From NCBI GenBank assembly GCA_014621425.1, contig JAANBB010000104.1, forward strand, positions 1 to 64,000: a stretch of 64,000 nt of DNA, given 5' to 3'. Source of the DNA: Cylindrodendrum hubeiense (taxonomy: Eukaryota > Ascomycota > Sordariomycetes > Hypocreales > Nectriaceae). A model generated the notes under the pieces. That model was not told where the DNA came from and did not search any database. It saw only the letters and a program-made list of their open reading frames with translations. Below are positions 34,501-46,532 of the stretch, piece by piece. The translations under genes were made by a program, and so were the position numbers. Numbering within the stretch: the first letter of the stretch is position 1; each line of letters opens with the position of its first letter.

Positions 34501-37500
34501 CGCAGCGAGAACTCCATCTTTTTCGAAGTCGACGGTCCTTACAAGGCTATGGTTCTCCCCACATCGAAGGAGGAAGACAAGAACTTGAAGAAGAGATACG
34601 CTGTTTTCAATGACGACGGAAGTCTGGCTGAGCTGAAGGGTTTCGAAGTCAAACGACGTGGTGAGCTGAAGCTCATCAAGATCTTCCAGCAGCAAATCTT
34701 CAAGTTCTTCCTTGAGGGAACCACATTGGCAGAGTGTTACACCGCAGTAGCCAAGGTTGCCAACCAGTGGTTAGATGTCTTGCACAGCAAGGGTTCAACT
34801 TTGGCAGATCAAGAACTGATGGAGCTCATTTCGGAGAACCGAAGCATGTCCAAGACCCTGGAGGAGTACGGTACCCAAAAATCAACCAGCATCACCACTG
34901 CCAAGCGTTTGGCAGACTTCCTGGGTGAGCAGATGGTCAAGGACAAGGGACTAAACTGCAAGTTTATCATCTGTGCTCGGCCCAAGAATGCGCCCGTCAC
35001 AGAGCGAGCCGTTCCTGTTGCAATCTTTTCCGCAGAAGAGACCGTCAAGAGAGCCTATCTTAAGAAATGGCTGAAGGAGGAACCTGCCGATACTGACCCT
35101 CGAGCGCTTCTTGACTGGGATTACTACCTTGATCGTCTGGGCTCTGTCATTCAGAAACTCATCACTATCCCCGCTGCGCTTCAGAAAGTTCGCAACCCCG
35201 TCCCGCGAGTTCCTCATCCCGATTGGCTGCAGAGGAGGATCAACATCAAGGAGGACAGGATGAAGCAGAAGAAGCTCACCGATCTCTTCAGCAAGGGTCC
35301 GCTCGAGGACATTACAAATCGCAGTGGTCCTCGCATGGATGATTTGGAAGACTTCGGAAGCAAGCTTCTGAAGCCTAAGCTCGTCAGCTCGGCCATTGCT
35401 GCTTCTCAGACAACGCCCACAGTCCAAAAACGGAAATCTCCAGAGCCTGCCGAGAACCTTGATCCTATGGCTGCGTTGCCAAAGGTCATGCCAAGCCCTT
35501 CAGATGATTATTCAATGTTCCTCGAGTATCAAAAGCAGAAGTGGAAGATTCAGAAACAGGCACGCATTCGAAGACGACAACTTTTCGGTGACCGACGCGG
35601 CCACGCGGGCAACAACATCCAACAGACCTTCATGAAACAGGCTCATGTTACATACATGAACACTTGGCAGGTTCTGCACTTGAAGACGACTGATACACCT
35701 GGAATTGTCACCGCGCACGTCTTGATTGACGCCAAAATTCACACTTTGAAGGTCAATGTGCCTCGCCAGGTCTTCCTCAATCTGAAGGGCAAAGACCTGC
35801 CTGATGTGGAAGTGGATGGTTGCGAAGTCGAACAAGTCAACTACACGCTGCCCAACGGTCACCCATCGAGTCATCTTTTCAAGCTCACTGTTCAGGAGGA
35901 TACATATTTCAACGAGAATGAGAAGTTCTCACTCCTTTTCAACCACCCTAGTGTGGAGGGAGTGTATGAGAAACAGGTACCCCTGAATATTCGAGCAGTG
36001 CTCCGCCTTGGAAACCAGTGCACCATCGATGAAAAGCAACACGCAGTACTTGGAAAGGGACTGGAGCAAGGTTTCGATCTTTCTGGTCTGAAGCGACCAA
36101 CTAAACCACGAACATATCTCGACACATCCCCTCTAGCCTACATCTACATCTCTCACATCACCTCAGGCGAGCGTCAGATATTTGGAATCTTCTCCACAAC
36201 CAGTGACCAAGCACATGTCGTCATTCTTCAGAAGAACAAGGACTCTGGACAAGATCTCCCTAACGTTACCCGAATGTACTCAGAGATGCTTGCCAAGCGA
36301 TCTGAGGAGGCTGCTGGGACGAATTGGCAGGACTGTTTTACCTACCAGGAGAAGCTCAACATTCGGATCACGCAAGTAACTACTCGAAGGAAAGCTCACC
36401 TGGAAATCGGAGACGTTGTCAAGAAGATGCGCAAGGATGAGCATCGGCCACAGATGTTGGTTGTTCAATCATCCCAGCGCAAGCTCCTCGTTCATGACGT
36501 TCCTGTACTTGGTGATTTCCCTATTCTGCCTCTCAAGTACGATGCCGCGGACAGCTCTCTGCCACCACTTGGCTGGCAGTCTGTTATTGCTCGTCGTCTC
36601 GTTGGACACTACCTTGGCCTTGGATCCTGGATTCTACATCTCACTGCCTTGGCACGATATGGCGATATCCCCCTTTGCAACCTTGAGCGCGACGATCCTC
36701 GGTTCTTGATCGACATTGCTTATGCTCGCCGACTGCAAGCCAATGGTGTGGTCCTCTGGTGGTCTCCTGGGGCCCGCCCGGATCATGCTGGTTATGAAAG
36801 AGACGATATTTTGGGGCCACTTGACATAGTGAAGATGCCGAGTATCAACAATCCGGGGACATTTTCGTCGGTCTGCATAGATATCGACGTTCGAAATTTA
36901 GCCATCAACACCATCCTGACATCTTCCCTCATCAACGAGCTGGAGGGTGCCGATTCTGTTTCCTTCAACCCGTCCGCAGATGACTCTGAAACCTTGGCAT
37001 CAGAAAACGCCTTTGCCAACGCAGGCGTACTAGTACTGCGGGAGATGGTCAAGGCATGGTGGGCTGAAGCATGTCGAGGAAACACCATGGCTGATGTTAT
37101 GGTGCAGCACCTGGTCCGCTGGGTGGAAAACCCTGACTCGTTTATGTACGATCGAGCATTGCATTACTATGTGCAGATGATGTCCCGCAAGGCTTTCCAA
37201 CAACTGATGGCCGACTTCCGCCGCGTGGGTTCTCAGGTCGTCTTTGCCAACGCAAATCGGCTCATTCTGCAGACCACCAAGGCTGAGGTCGGCAACGCGT
37301 ATGCGTACAGTCAGTACATTATCAAGTCGATTAAGAGCAAGCCCCTCTTCCACTTCATCGACCTAGAGATCAAAGAGTACTGGGATTACTTGGTCTGGTA
37401 CGATGAATTCAACTACGGAGGCAAAGCATGCCAGGAAGTTATTGAGGCCGATGAGCAGAATCTCGAAACAATCATGCATTGGCAAATGGCCACATTCCTC

Positions 37501-38337
37501 CCCACGCGGTTGCAGCCGACGTTCCAGGACTGGGTAATAGAATTCATCCAGCTGATGCATAATCTCAAGAGGCCGCAGGGCACTGATCCTGATTCAACGC
37601 CGCGGCTCACGCAGCTGCCAAATCGCAGCTTGGAGGACACGGAGGGCCACATCATTCTCGGCAAGGCTTTCGAGAAGCCCCTCAAGAAGGTCATCCTCGG
37701 CCTTATCAACAGGCAAAAGCGCGAGCTGCTCCATCCTGAACTCGCCGAGGACTACTCATTTCCTAGTCTCCCTGGCTCGCATCTCACCCCGCGTAACCCC
37801 ATTCTTGAGCTCATCAAGTCGTTGATGCAGGTCCTCTCGCTTGACAAGAATATTACGCTTGAGGCTCGCCTCCTCCGGAAGGAGCTCTTGGCTTTATTCG
37901 AGATTCGCGAGTTCTCCAAGGCTGGCACTTTTGCGAACCCCTCCGAGAGTCTCCGCCTACCGCAACTGTCTTGTGACAGCTGCACTATGACACGTGACTT
38001 AGACTTGTGTCGCGATGAAGACCTCGTTGGTGAAGGGGCAAGTTGGCGATGCAATTTCTGTGAGACCGAGTTCGACCGGGTTGCGATCGAGGAGCGGCTG
38101 TTGGGTTTGGTTGAAGGATGGGTTGTTGAGTGGTCCACACAGGACCTGAAGTGTGTGCGGTGCGGAGCGCTGAGGTTGAATGACTTTATGGAGCACTGCA
38201 CATGTAGTGGAGAGTGGAAGGAGGTTGTGTCGAGGGAAGGGGTGAACAAGAAACTGAGTGTAATGAAGAGAGTGGCCAAATTCTACGGACTCAGGATGTT
38301 GGCAGACGTCGTGGACGGTTTATACCAGGGGTTGTAA
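31593..38337 (+). CDS. POL2: DNA polymerase epsilon catalytic subunit A
   Basis: Leading-strand replicative polymerase with 3'-5' proofreading. Exons 31593-32200, 32255-32400 and 32453-38337 give 2,212 residues, close to the yeast protein. The exonuclease domain shows Exo I AYDIETSK (Asp288, Glu290), Exo II TYNGDFFDWPF and Exo III YSVSDAVATYY. The polymerase domain shows LDVASMYPNIM (motif A), ILNSFYGYVMRKGSRW (motif B) and LDTDGIWC (motif C). The catalytically inactive second exonuclease/polymerase half follows, then two C-terminal Cys modules: CDSCTMTRDLDLC with CNFC, and CVRCGAL with the CTCSGEW Cys pair, which bind Dpb2 and may hold metal. The two introns are both near the 5' end. No disrupting change was seen. 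The MSNTS start follows 32 codons of open frame of poor quality. Confidence 0.98.
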
Positions 38338-38477
38338 CGGAGTTACAGGGGAAAGCATGGAAGAGGAGTTTGAGCTGGTATCAAAGGGCATCTTAATGAA
38401 GCACACATGGAATAGAATCAATGATTATTTACGTATCGAGTCATTCCTCCTTGTTCTACCCAACTGGGTTGTGAGAT

Positions 38478-40991
38478 CTAAACCAAAGCAACGTCCTCCA
38501 GGTCGCTCGCGTCCCACTTTGGGACACCATCAAGGTAACAGTCCCCTATAAGTTGATATGTCACGTATCCTATATACTTTGGGGTTTCATCCCGCCGTAG
38601 AATATACGGACATAGCCCTCCTGTAAGAATAAAGACCTTATCGCCTGCTTGTGTTTGTGGCGGACCGAGTGCAAGCCTCCCTTCCCTAGTAAGGAGGAGG
38701 CAGTTACCGGGAGCCGTCTGCAGTACTGTGCGATGAGCTTGTTGGATCTTGCTATCCAGCCATGCGGAGGTCCGAGATGGTATGGGCTTTTCGGAACCCT
38801 TGTCGTTGCAGTCCTGGCATGGCCGCTCAGTTGATACGGAGCAGTGGGCGCACTCGCCCATGATTTCAGACGTGAATTTGTCACGGTGGCGCTCTATATA
38901 GTCTTCTCTGTCCTCGAGGGGACCTTCCCAGTAATACCCACCCATATCCATCAAGAGATGAACCATGATAGCTAGATTAGGATCATCCCAAGCTCCTTGC
39001 AGGCGAACATCACTGTTTTGCTCCATGACCACGCCGAAGCAGAGGACTCTCCCAATAGCATCTAGACGACCGCCGTACAGGTCATAATCCCAATCGTCGG
39101 GGAAAAGCTTGTACATGGCGGCTTTGAGATCTTTGATGATGCTGACTATGTTGGACAGACCTGGGGCAATAGGCTCGGAAACGTACTGTATTTTGGTACA
39201 ATATTGTGCAGGTACCCTGAGGCTGTTCTCAACCTTCGTGAAATCTCGGATCCGAGGCTCGTAATAGCTATACGTTATTCCGCGAGCCACGGAATCTTGA
39301 AAGTCCAAATGGAAAGTCTTGTGATAAATGAAGTGGGGCCGGAAACTAATCTCCAATGGAAATTCATCTTCGTGCATCTGCATAGTCCCCCTCAATGTCT
39401 TCCTATATAAGGAGGCAGCATGGTTGGCTACTTTGCCAAAATACTCGAAAGGACTCATTAGTTTAGGAGGTAGCCCTGGTGGTGTCTCAACCGAAAATGC
39501 CATGTCGGAGGCATTATGGCACAGCCGAATCTTCCACGAAATGTTATTGGGATCAGGGGTACCGAAACCATCTGCCCAATTCGGCACCCATGAGGGGAGG
39601 TTATCTCTCGACTTGGCAATAAGGTCTGCCGACGTGACCCAGAAGAGGCTTGTCTCGTGCATAATCCTGACAGCAACGTTGCAGAACAGGGCAGCGACTG
39701 AGGTAGCATAGTCCGTTTTGAGACGGGACATGGTTCCTAGGTTCCCAAGGAGTTGAGAGAGGGCATATATTTTGTCCCTAGGCTCTGATGAGTGCCGGTT
39801 CCGGAAGGTTCTCAGCAGCCAAAGTAAGGGGCTCCCCAGTGACCGTTGGAAATAATCCAGGTCTCACATCTCTGCGATGGATTCATATTGGCCAAGACGC
39901 CGCAGCTCGGTTACTTTCTTGACCTTGTGGACTAACAGGCCAAGCACCTTTGTTTGCTCGCTTCCAAATGATGAGGGTCCAAGTGGATGTGCTTCCAGCT
40001 CTCTGACAATGCTGGATAGTAGATCGAACGGGATGGTGACTTTTCCGTATGTCAGCTGAAGCTCGCGAGCGACTCCGACTTCTTGGGTGATCCACATGCG
40101 ATCCCACCAAGGAGCGATGACAAAGACGCGTATCCATTCGAATAGGTGACGAAATTTGGGCTCCATCCTGACCAAATCCTTGCTTGAGAATAGGGTCATG
40201 TCGTTCAGCTTTGCGCGGATGGATTGGGATGACAGTGCTCTGAGCAGACTAAACAGGCACAGACATTTCTGATGTGGTGACAGCTGGGTCGGCTCTTTGG
40301 ACTCGAGCAGCCAGAAGGAGTTACGAATGTGTACCCAGGCGCGTTCGTCATCTGTTGGAAATTGAAAGGCGTTTGAGGCGCCTAGTTTCTTCAGCTGAGA
40401 AGCGTGACTGCGTTGACTCCGATCGAGGGAGTCGCCAACGTAGGCGCGGACCTCAACTGCCCAGCTGAAAATATTATGCATGAGATTGACTTGCTGGCTC
40501 TTGTCATGGATGCTCTCCTGATTAATACACAAAGCATCGACCCAGAGTGTAACCGGGACGTCTGGCGACCGGATGGTGCGCAAGGCAAGGTCGAGATTTA
40601 CGGTGATGCCCATGACGGTTTCATCGACAACAACCTGCTTGCGAGCTACAGGGCTCCCCCATGTGTAGGACAGTGCAATGTAACGAAATGACTTGTCCGC
40701 TTCAAAGAGTTCCGCTTCTAGATCGTCGTCCCAGTTTCCATGGCGCAACTTGAGAAGGCGGATACGGTCCTCGGCGAGCCGCTTGTGTAAGAGAGGAGCC
40801 ATGGGGACCCGTGAGAGGTGGCGGGGGATGGAGTCAAGGATATTCATTATCGCGAACAACTTTTCAAATGTGTAGGTCGCAGCTAAATATAACTCGGGGT
40901 GGACCAATGTTGGTAGATATATGGAGCGGGAGCGAGCGTCGAAGGGAGTGGGGTTAGTATCAGCTCTGAGGCCCCAGCTGTTCCGTTCCAA
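38478..40991 (-). pseudogene. HET-domain gene interrupted by one in-frame TGA
   Basis: Read on the minus strand, one frame runs from 40991 to 38478 with a single stop, TGA at 39866-39864. The upstream part (376 codons including TGA from 40991, or 328 from a better Met at 40847) carries the HET domain: FRYIALSYTWGS, LWVDALCINQES, and later WWDRMWITQEV. Directly after the TGA the same frame continues with LLWLLRTFRNR and PRDKIYALSQLL, then the HET-protein C-terminal features GDKVFILTGG, YILRRDET and YQLIGDCYLDG. Both halves together make one HET protein of normal build. No frameshift was seen. Splicing out the stop would need a 36-nt intron with no branch site. It could be a recent null allele, a sequencing error or readthrough. 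Confidence 0.8.
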
Positions 40992-41780
40992 GTTCCAATT
41001 GGTAGCACTGGCGAGAGGCAGTCAGCAGCGTCAAGTGACCTGGTGTCCAGCGTCATGCCATTTTGACCCGTCAAGCATTCGAGACTCGATTTCGGCCGTG
41101 AATAGGGCTGTTAATTGACGAGGGCCACGCGTTGCAGCTTGGGGTCGAAAATGGACGACGGATGCCTGGTGATGCCCAGGCATCAAGGCAGACCCAGTGT
41201 CGGCGATGCTGGCCGTGGGTCCTGCATCAACAGAGTCGAATCATTTGGAAAATGTAATTAAAACCGCCAGTTGTCTTTGATGGATTAGACGCTCTTGCTT
41301 TCTGTTCAGTGTCCTATATACCTAATGATGATCATGTGCTGGACTGAAACAGATTGGAATGAACTGGAGAGTTGTGCCCCAACCCAATCCAAAAACCTAC
41401 TACGGACGCTGAGTTTAGAGCATAATTTTGTAGTATCTCGGGCTATGTTTTCAAGCTTCCCCAATGATATATTATTATTTGGGAAGCATTTCATCCGGGG
41501 ATTAATTCAGTTAATTCCCTGCCATGGCCGTCGCAATCGCGTCTCAATCGCTGGCGACCCAAGTGAGTGGTCCGCATGTCGGAGGCCGCCGGCAATGAGG
41601 CAACCGCGCCAAGTGCTGTGGTGCTGCCTGCCGTCGTACAAAAAGTACTCACCCGTACCTGCCGTTTCCCAGGCCCATCCCGGTCCATACGCCAAAAGTA
41701 GTTTCAACCCTCTTTGTCTCTTCAACCCAAGTCAATCAACTCTCACTTTCGCTGCGCCGCCATCCAAGCCTCAGTCAAGA
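40992..41780. other. Divergent 5' region, HET gene / zinc-finger protease gene
   Basis: 789 bp between two divergent accessory genes. The zinc-finger frame is open from 41295 in phase, but the part before 41781 lacks conserved features. No regulatory site is named. Confidence 0.5.
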
Positions 41781-44515
41781 ATGCCGCGTCGTCCATTCTT
41801 GGCTCGGGCGCCCACTCACGGCCACGGCCCCACAAGCGGGAGCCCGTTGCCGGTGCAGTACCCGCTCCCGTCGCCGAAGTCAACTCCCGTGCCAATCCCA
41901 GTGCCCGTGTGGTGGATGGACGCCTCATCCAAGAGCGACACGGCCAACAATGCACTTGTCCAGTCCGCGGCCTGCACCTCCGGCTTCGAACCGTATTGCG
42001 ACGCATCGGCTTTGCCTAGTCCCACACCCGAGTTTTACATCAACGACTTGGAACCTGACTCACCTGCCAATTGGGGTTGTCGTATAGGCCCAACCAGGGC
42101 CTTGAGCACCATCAGCTGCGAGACACAGACCTCATCCTCAGCTGGCTCACTGCTCTCACCCGTGCAGACCGACCGAAGTGACACACTAACCGCCCGGAGC
42201 AGCAGTTGGTCCAGAGGCCCAAGCCCCTTGGGACGTCGCAAACGCGCCAGCACCTCCGACAGCTACTCGAAGCCGCTGCTTTGCCTCGGTCCGCAATGCC
42301 AACAAACTTTCACTACCGAAGACGAATTGAAGTTTCACGTCGCGTCTGTCCACACCTATTCATGTAACTGGGCTGGCTGTGAACAACCCAGCTTTGCTTC
42401 TCGTGATGGCTTGATCTGGCATGTCAAAGCAGAGCATCTCCTTGTTTGTCCCTTCCAAGGCTGCACAGAATCCTCTCTTACAAGTATTCGTGTTTTGCGA
42501 TCGCACATGGATATAGCCCACGCCAAGCCTGAAGGTGGCATCAAGGAGTGGCAGCTCACACCTACCCTTAGCAACAATCACGCCTCGATACAACGTACCG
42601 ATTCGACACCAGACATGGAACCTGTATCCACCGCTGATGAAAAGGGCCCTGAGAGTTCGAGGCGCTCCATCTCTCAAGAGCCACCTTCCATCAATGTAGC
42701 CAAGACGAAGTATCAAGACCAACTCAGACGTATGTTGGAGAAGAGGTCTAAGAAGAACGCCAGTAGGTTCACCTTGCCGCTTCCTCCACCTGAGGAAAGC
42801 GTAAAACGGCAGAAGTATTGTGGCGTCTCGGCCTGCAGATACTCTGCCATACATATCTAAAACTGACCGTCAAAGGCACGCCAAGGTCCGCAGACAGTCC
42901 GACCGACCTGGTTCGGGGTAAGGCCTCGAGACTCGTTGAAACGGCAAGCTTTCCGCTCGTCTATGAGCACGCCATCCTGCCATTCCTCTCCGAATTCTTG
43001 CCCAAGTGGGTGGGCAGCCGCCATGTAGTCAGTGTCATGAGAGGCAAGACACCACAGGCGAAACGCATCTGCATAATGACGAGGCATAAGATCTCTCGCG
43101 CCCGTAAGATGATAATCGTGCGCCACGCCCAGGACCTTCTTCCAGATAAGTTCCGCCGTCTCGTTTCGTTCGTTTTCTCCCTGGGCGAAATCGATCGCAC
43201 TACATGGGCTAGAGGCTTGAGTAAGGATCAAATGGACGATATCTGTGTTCCCCGAAATCCCTACTTCTTCCGAAGTCCCTGCATGGGCGACAGCATCGGA
43301 ATATGCGGCAACGACACCTTTGAGAATAGCACCGCCACCTTAGGTCCCAATATTATTGTCGGAGGTGGCCGTTATTGGCTTGGCAACTTCCATCCTTTTC
43401 TGGAAGCGTATCAACACCTCCCCACTGTCGAAGTTGAGCATCCCTCCATTCAGGACCGGGGGCGCTGCATTGTAGAAGGTCATGATGCTATGGCACAGGA
43501 AAGTAGCTTCAAGCTTGGAAATCTCGAGGTGACTTCTGGGCTCAACCTCGAGACTACCCGGATATCTCATGATCCCTACTGGGAAGAGTGTGATAAGGAG
43601 CAGCCCTTGATTGTTACAGACTGGTCACTCATTGCTGCTCGTACCTCTCAGGCCAACCTGCTTCGCCGATTCCCCTCGGAGACACAGCCGCTTCTGAGGG
43701 AAACCCCAATCATATCCACAGGCGCCATCACTCCGGGCTCCTACGTCACCTCAAGTGGCCGTACATCTGGCCACCAGAGAGGTCAGGTTTGCGAGATTCC
43801 AGCATACGTCAGTGGCGAAGAGAATGGCACCCAGAAGGCCACACGAGAGTGGTTCATAGAGGAGCCATATCCCTGCGACAACGAGGAGGGATGGATCCGT
43901 GGAGGAATTGGTGTTGAGGGCGATAGCGGTGCGGCCGTTGTTGATTCTAATACTCATGCTCTCATCGGACACCTCTGGGGCCGCAACCGTTATTGGGGGC
44001 CTGGGCCACGCCACACCTTCTTTACCCCAATCTCGGATATATTTGACGACATTCAAGAGAAGTGTGGACAGCAAGCACGTCCTCAGCTTCCGCAGCACCG
44101 CGACGAAGCAGACTGCTTTCCTCCATATCCCTCGTGTCGGCTGTGCTATGACAAACGCACGTATCTAGACAGCCGACGGAGTTCACGTATGTCACTTCAA
44201 AGCATGATTATGGGCAAGGGCGATTCCGACCAGGACCTCACTTCTATTGAGGCTGTCTCGGAACTAGCTACGCCACGGGACTACCATCGCTTCATCGGTG
44301 TTGAGGAGGCGGGCTCCTCCTTCAACATCAGCGGCAACTTCTGTCCCGGTACACCGGCCATAGCTGACATGAGAAGCCCGTATGCAACGACGCTAGACAT
44401 TGACGATCTATATGACACGGGATATGCTGCCCAGGAGGGTTCGCGAAAGCGAGCGCCCATGGTCAGCGCCAACCTAAACCAGGATAGGCATAAGAGGCAG
44501 AGAGTTGACGAATAA
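41781..44515 (+). CDS. C2H2 zinc-finger protein fused to trypsin-like protease domain
   Basis: Exons 41781-42762 and 42876-44515 give 873 residues; the intron has GTAGGT, a CTGAC branch site and AAAG. The first 150 residues are Pro/Ser-rich. Three C2H2-type fingers lie at about 167-247: CLGPQCQQTF...HVASVH, CNWAGCEQPSF...HVKAEH and CPFQGC...HMDIAH. A long linker follows (DQLRRMLEKRSKKNAS). Residues about 470-720 look like a chymotrypsin-fold peptidase: histidine in WLGNFHPF (about 500), aspartate in VTDWSLIAA (about 576) and nucleophile in EGDSGAAVVD (about Ser678), in the right order, followed by ALIGHLWGRN and TFFTPISDIF. The tail has a CRLC pair and a basic end (DRHKRQRVDE). Function is unknown; protease activity is inferred. 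Its stop lies one base from the CUE3 stop. Confidence 0.8.
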
Positions 44516-44516
44516 A

Positions 44517-46532
44517 TCAACCAGCGAAGCCTCCGCGGGCCATCTTCTTCGCACGAGCATCACGACGGTTATGGTTTGCTCGTGAGCCCTTGTTAGACTC
44601 CTTGTTCCGCCTGGCAGCTTCGGTCTCTTTCTCGCCAGTCGGTCCGGCGACATTGCCTCTGCCGCGACCACGACCCCGTCCTCGGGCTCGGCCACCCCCT
44701 CTTCCACCTCTTGATGAGCCACCATCGGCTTCACCATCTTCTCCTGGGGTAGCTTTCCATGAGGTCGACTCTAGCTGCGTTTGCTGTCCACTAAATGCAT
44801 ACTTGGCTGCTAACCTTCGTTTTTGTTGCGGATTTCTCGTCAACATGACTGCCCAGCCCTCAATGGTCTCATCTGTCATGCCAGTCTCTTCCCTCAACTT
44901 CGCTCGCGGACTGCTCCTTCTGGTGGTGGCATCACGATCAAACACCTTTGCATCCGTCTGGAATGCTCGGAACAAGGCCTCCTCGTTACCATCGCTCACG
45001 CCGTCTGCCTCGTTGTTTGTGGCATCAACTGTTCCACCCACATCGGCAGCGTCGTAAGTATCATCGCGCTCGTCGTCATCGGAGTCAAATGCGGCGAGGG
45101 CAGATAGGATGGCAGCCCTATTAGGGGCAGTTGATTTGTCCTTGAGAATGTCCTCGGCAGTTTTGGTGGGGTTTTTGCCAAATGATAATTTAGACGTGTC
45201 GAGCGCAAGGCGGTCGAGCTCATCGTCATCAAAGACGTTACGACGAGTCGGAATCTGGGGAGGGGTTGAACGGGGTGCCAAATCCGTGTGTTTTCTTGGT
45301 ACGGGATGTAATGATCTAAAAGGAGTTAATGATTTTACACATGGGAAACGCTTGGGAAGGTTAGAATCATACAGTGGCTCTGTGCGGTCTGCGCTGGCGA
45401 GATGAGGTGGTAGAGTCTCGCTAAGCAGATTTGCAACCACTTGCTCGACGTCGTCTCCATATTCGTCCAGACACTTGGCCACGAAACCAGCGCCGAGATC
45501 GGGAAATAGATCTTGCACTTGTGTGATCTGGCTCATTCGGTGAACGTGAATTTCCGCTTCCAGTTCGTGCTGACTCTCCTTGCTTTTTCCCTTGCCCTTG
45601 TCTACCTTTCTCCTCACGAGTCTCTTTGGTCGTACCATAGCTCCCTTCTTGAAAACTTCCAGGGCAGTGATGCGGTTCTTTAAGTTTTGCGTTGCAGCAC
45701 CAGAGTCCTCTGCTCTTCTCAGCAGTAATTTGAGTAAGGGTGTGCTTGTGAGGAGCTCGGGGACGAGTGAGTCGTTGACATTGAGGGGTCCAGCCTTGTG
45801 GGCGTCGGCAGCCGATTTCAAGGCATACAGCTCGTCATTTAGCATGGCCCATTTGGGGGGCTCAGCATCTACCAAGCCCACTAGGCATAGATAGATGGTG
45901 GTGACAATGACTTTGCGCAAGGGCGGGTTCATGACGCGGAAGCAGGTGACAAGGCCATCGAAGAAGTCAGAGCCAGCGAGGGCGAGGGTGCAGGCATCGG
46001 GAGAGACGTGGAGCAAGTGGTTGAGGCGGGTAAGTTGCGACTCGACGAGCTTCAGGTCGCCCTTGATTCCGGAGTCGAGATGGGGGATGAGGAGCTTCTT
46101 GAGCGAGGTAATGGAGGATTCGAGGAGGGTGGAGTGTTGGTTGAAGAGTTGGGCGATGAGCGGTGCAGTGACTCTCCGGGGGAAGATCTTGGCCAGGTCG
46201 GCGAGAAAGGGAAAGGCGAGGAGCTGAGGCTGGGGCGGAGGCGAGGTGGTGAGGATCCGGGTGCTGAGTTGGAAGACGGCTATCATGAGCAGCGTCGAGT
46301 GCAGGCCCAATGAAGCGGTGCCAGCCTCAGCCGTCTCCTCGGCGAAGGAGGCCAGGAAGCCGGCGACGGATTCATCCTTTGAGACGGCGGTCTTGAAGTC
46401 CTTGTCGGGGAGGGCCAGCAGGGCGTGGCAGAGGGCGATCCAGGCGGCGAGCAGGGAGTCCCACTCGCTGGCCGAGAGGTGTTGTCGCCATGCGGACTTG
46501 GGGAACGGCGCGAAGGGGGGTAAGTTGGGCAT
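44517..46532 (-). CDS. CUE3: CUE-domain protein, Cue3/ASCC2-like
   Basis: Likely the ubiquitin-binding subunit of the ribosome-quality-control trigger (RQT) complex that splits collided ribosomes (family knowledge for yeast Cue3/Rqt3 and human ASCC2). Single exon, 671 residues. The first 300 residues are all-helical, with LNHLLHVSPDACTLALAGSDFF and MNPPLRKVIVTTIYLCLVGLV typical of the ASCC2 N-terminal fold. The CUE domain is at about 335-377 (VQDLFPDLGAGFVAKCL). Later come NVFDDDELDRLALDTSKLSFGK, an acidic region, and a C-terminal RGG-type block (RGRGRGRGRGN) with ANHNRRDARAKKMARGG, as in the family. The start gives a family-like MPNLPPFAPFP. It converges on the zinc-finger protease gene with one base between stop codons. 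Confidence 0.9.
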   Translation of the reverse strand: MPNLPPFAPFPKSAWRQHLSASEWDSLLAAWIALCHALLALPDKDFKTAVSKDESVAGFLASFAEETAEAGTASLGLHSTLLMIAVFQLSTRILTTSPPPQPQLLAFPFLADLAKIFPRRVTAPLIAQLFNQHSTLLESSITSLKKLLIPHLDSGIKGDLKLVESQLTRLNHLLHVSPDACTLALAGSDFFDGLVTCFRVMNPPLRKVIVTTIYLCLVGLVDAEPPKWAMLNDELYALKSAADAHKAGPLNVNDSLVPELLTSTPLLKLLLRRAEDSGAATQNLKNRITALEVFKKGAMVRPKRLVRRKVDKGKGKSKESQHELEAEIHVHRMSQITQVQDLFPDLGAGFVAKCLDEYGDDVEQVVANLLSETLPPHLASADRTEPLYDSNLPKRFPCVKSLTPFRSLHPVPRKHTDLAPRSTPPQIPTRRNVFDDDELDRLALDTSKLSFGKNPTKTAEDILKDKSTAPNRAAILSALAAFDSDDDERDDTYDAADVGGTVDATNNEADGVSDGNEEALFRAFQTDAKVFDRDATTRRSSPRAKLREETGMTDETIEGWAVMLTRNPQQKRRLAAKYAFSGQQTQLESTSWKATPGEDGEADGGSSRGGRGGGRARGRGRGRGRGNVAGPTGEKETEAARRNKESNKGSRANHNRRDARAKKMARGGFAG

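Noticed and set aside
39831..39866. 36-nt intron (GTGAGA...GGGGAG) removing the TGA in the HET gene
   Set aside because: Shorter than any other intron here, no branch site, poor acceptor; the intervening codons read naturally in frame.
45290..45340. Possible short intron in CUE3 around GTGTAA...TTTTAG
   Set aside because: About 25 nt, too short to splice, and the uninterrupted frame is open.
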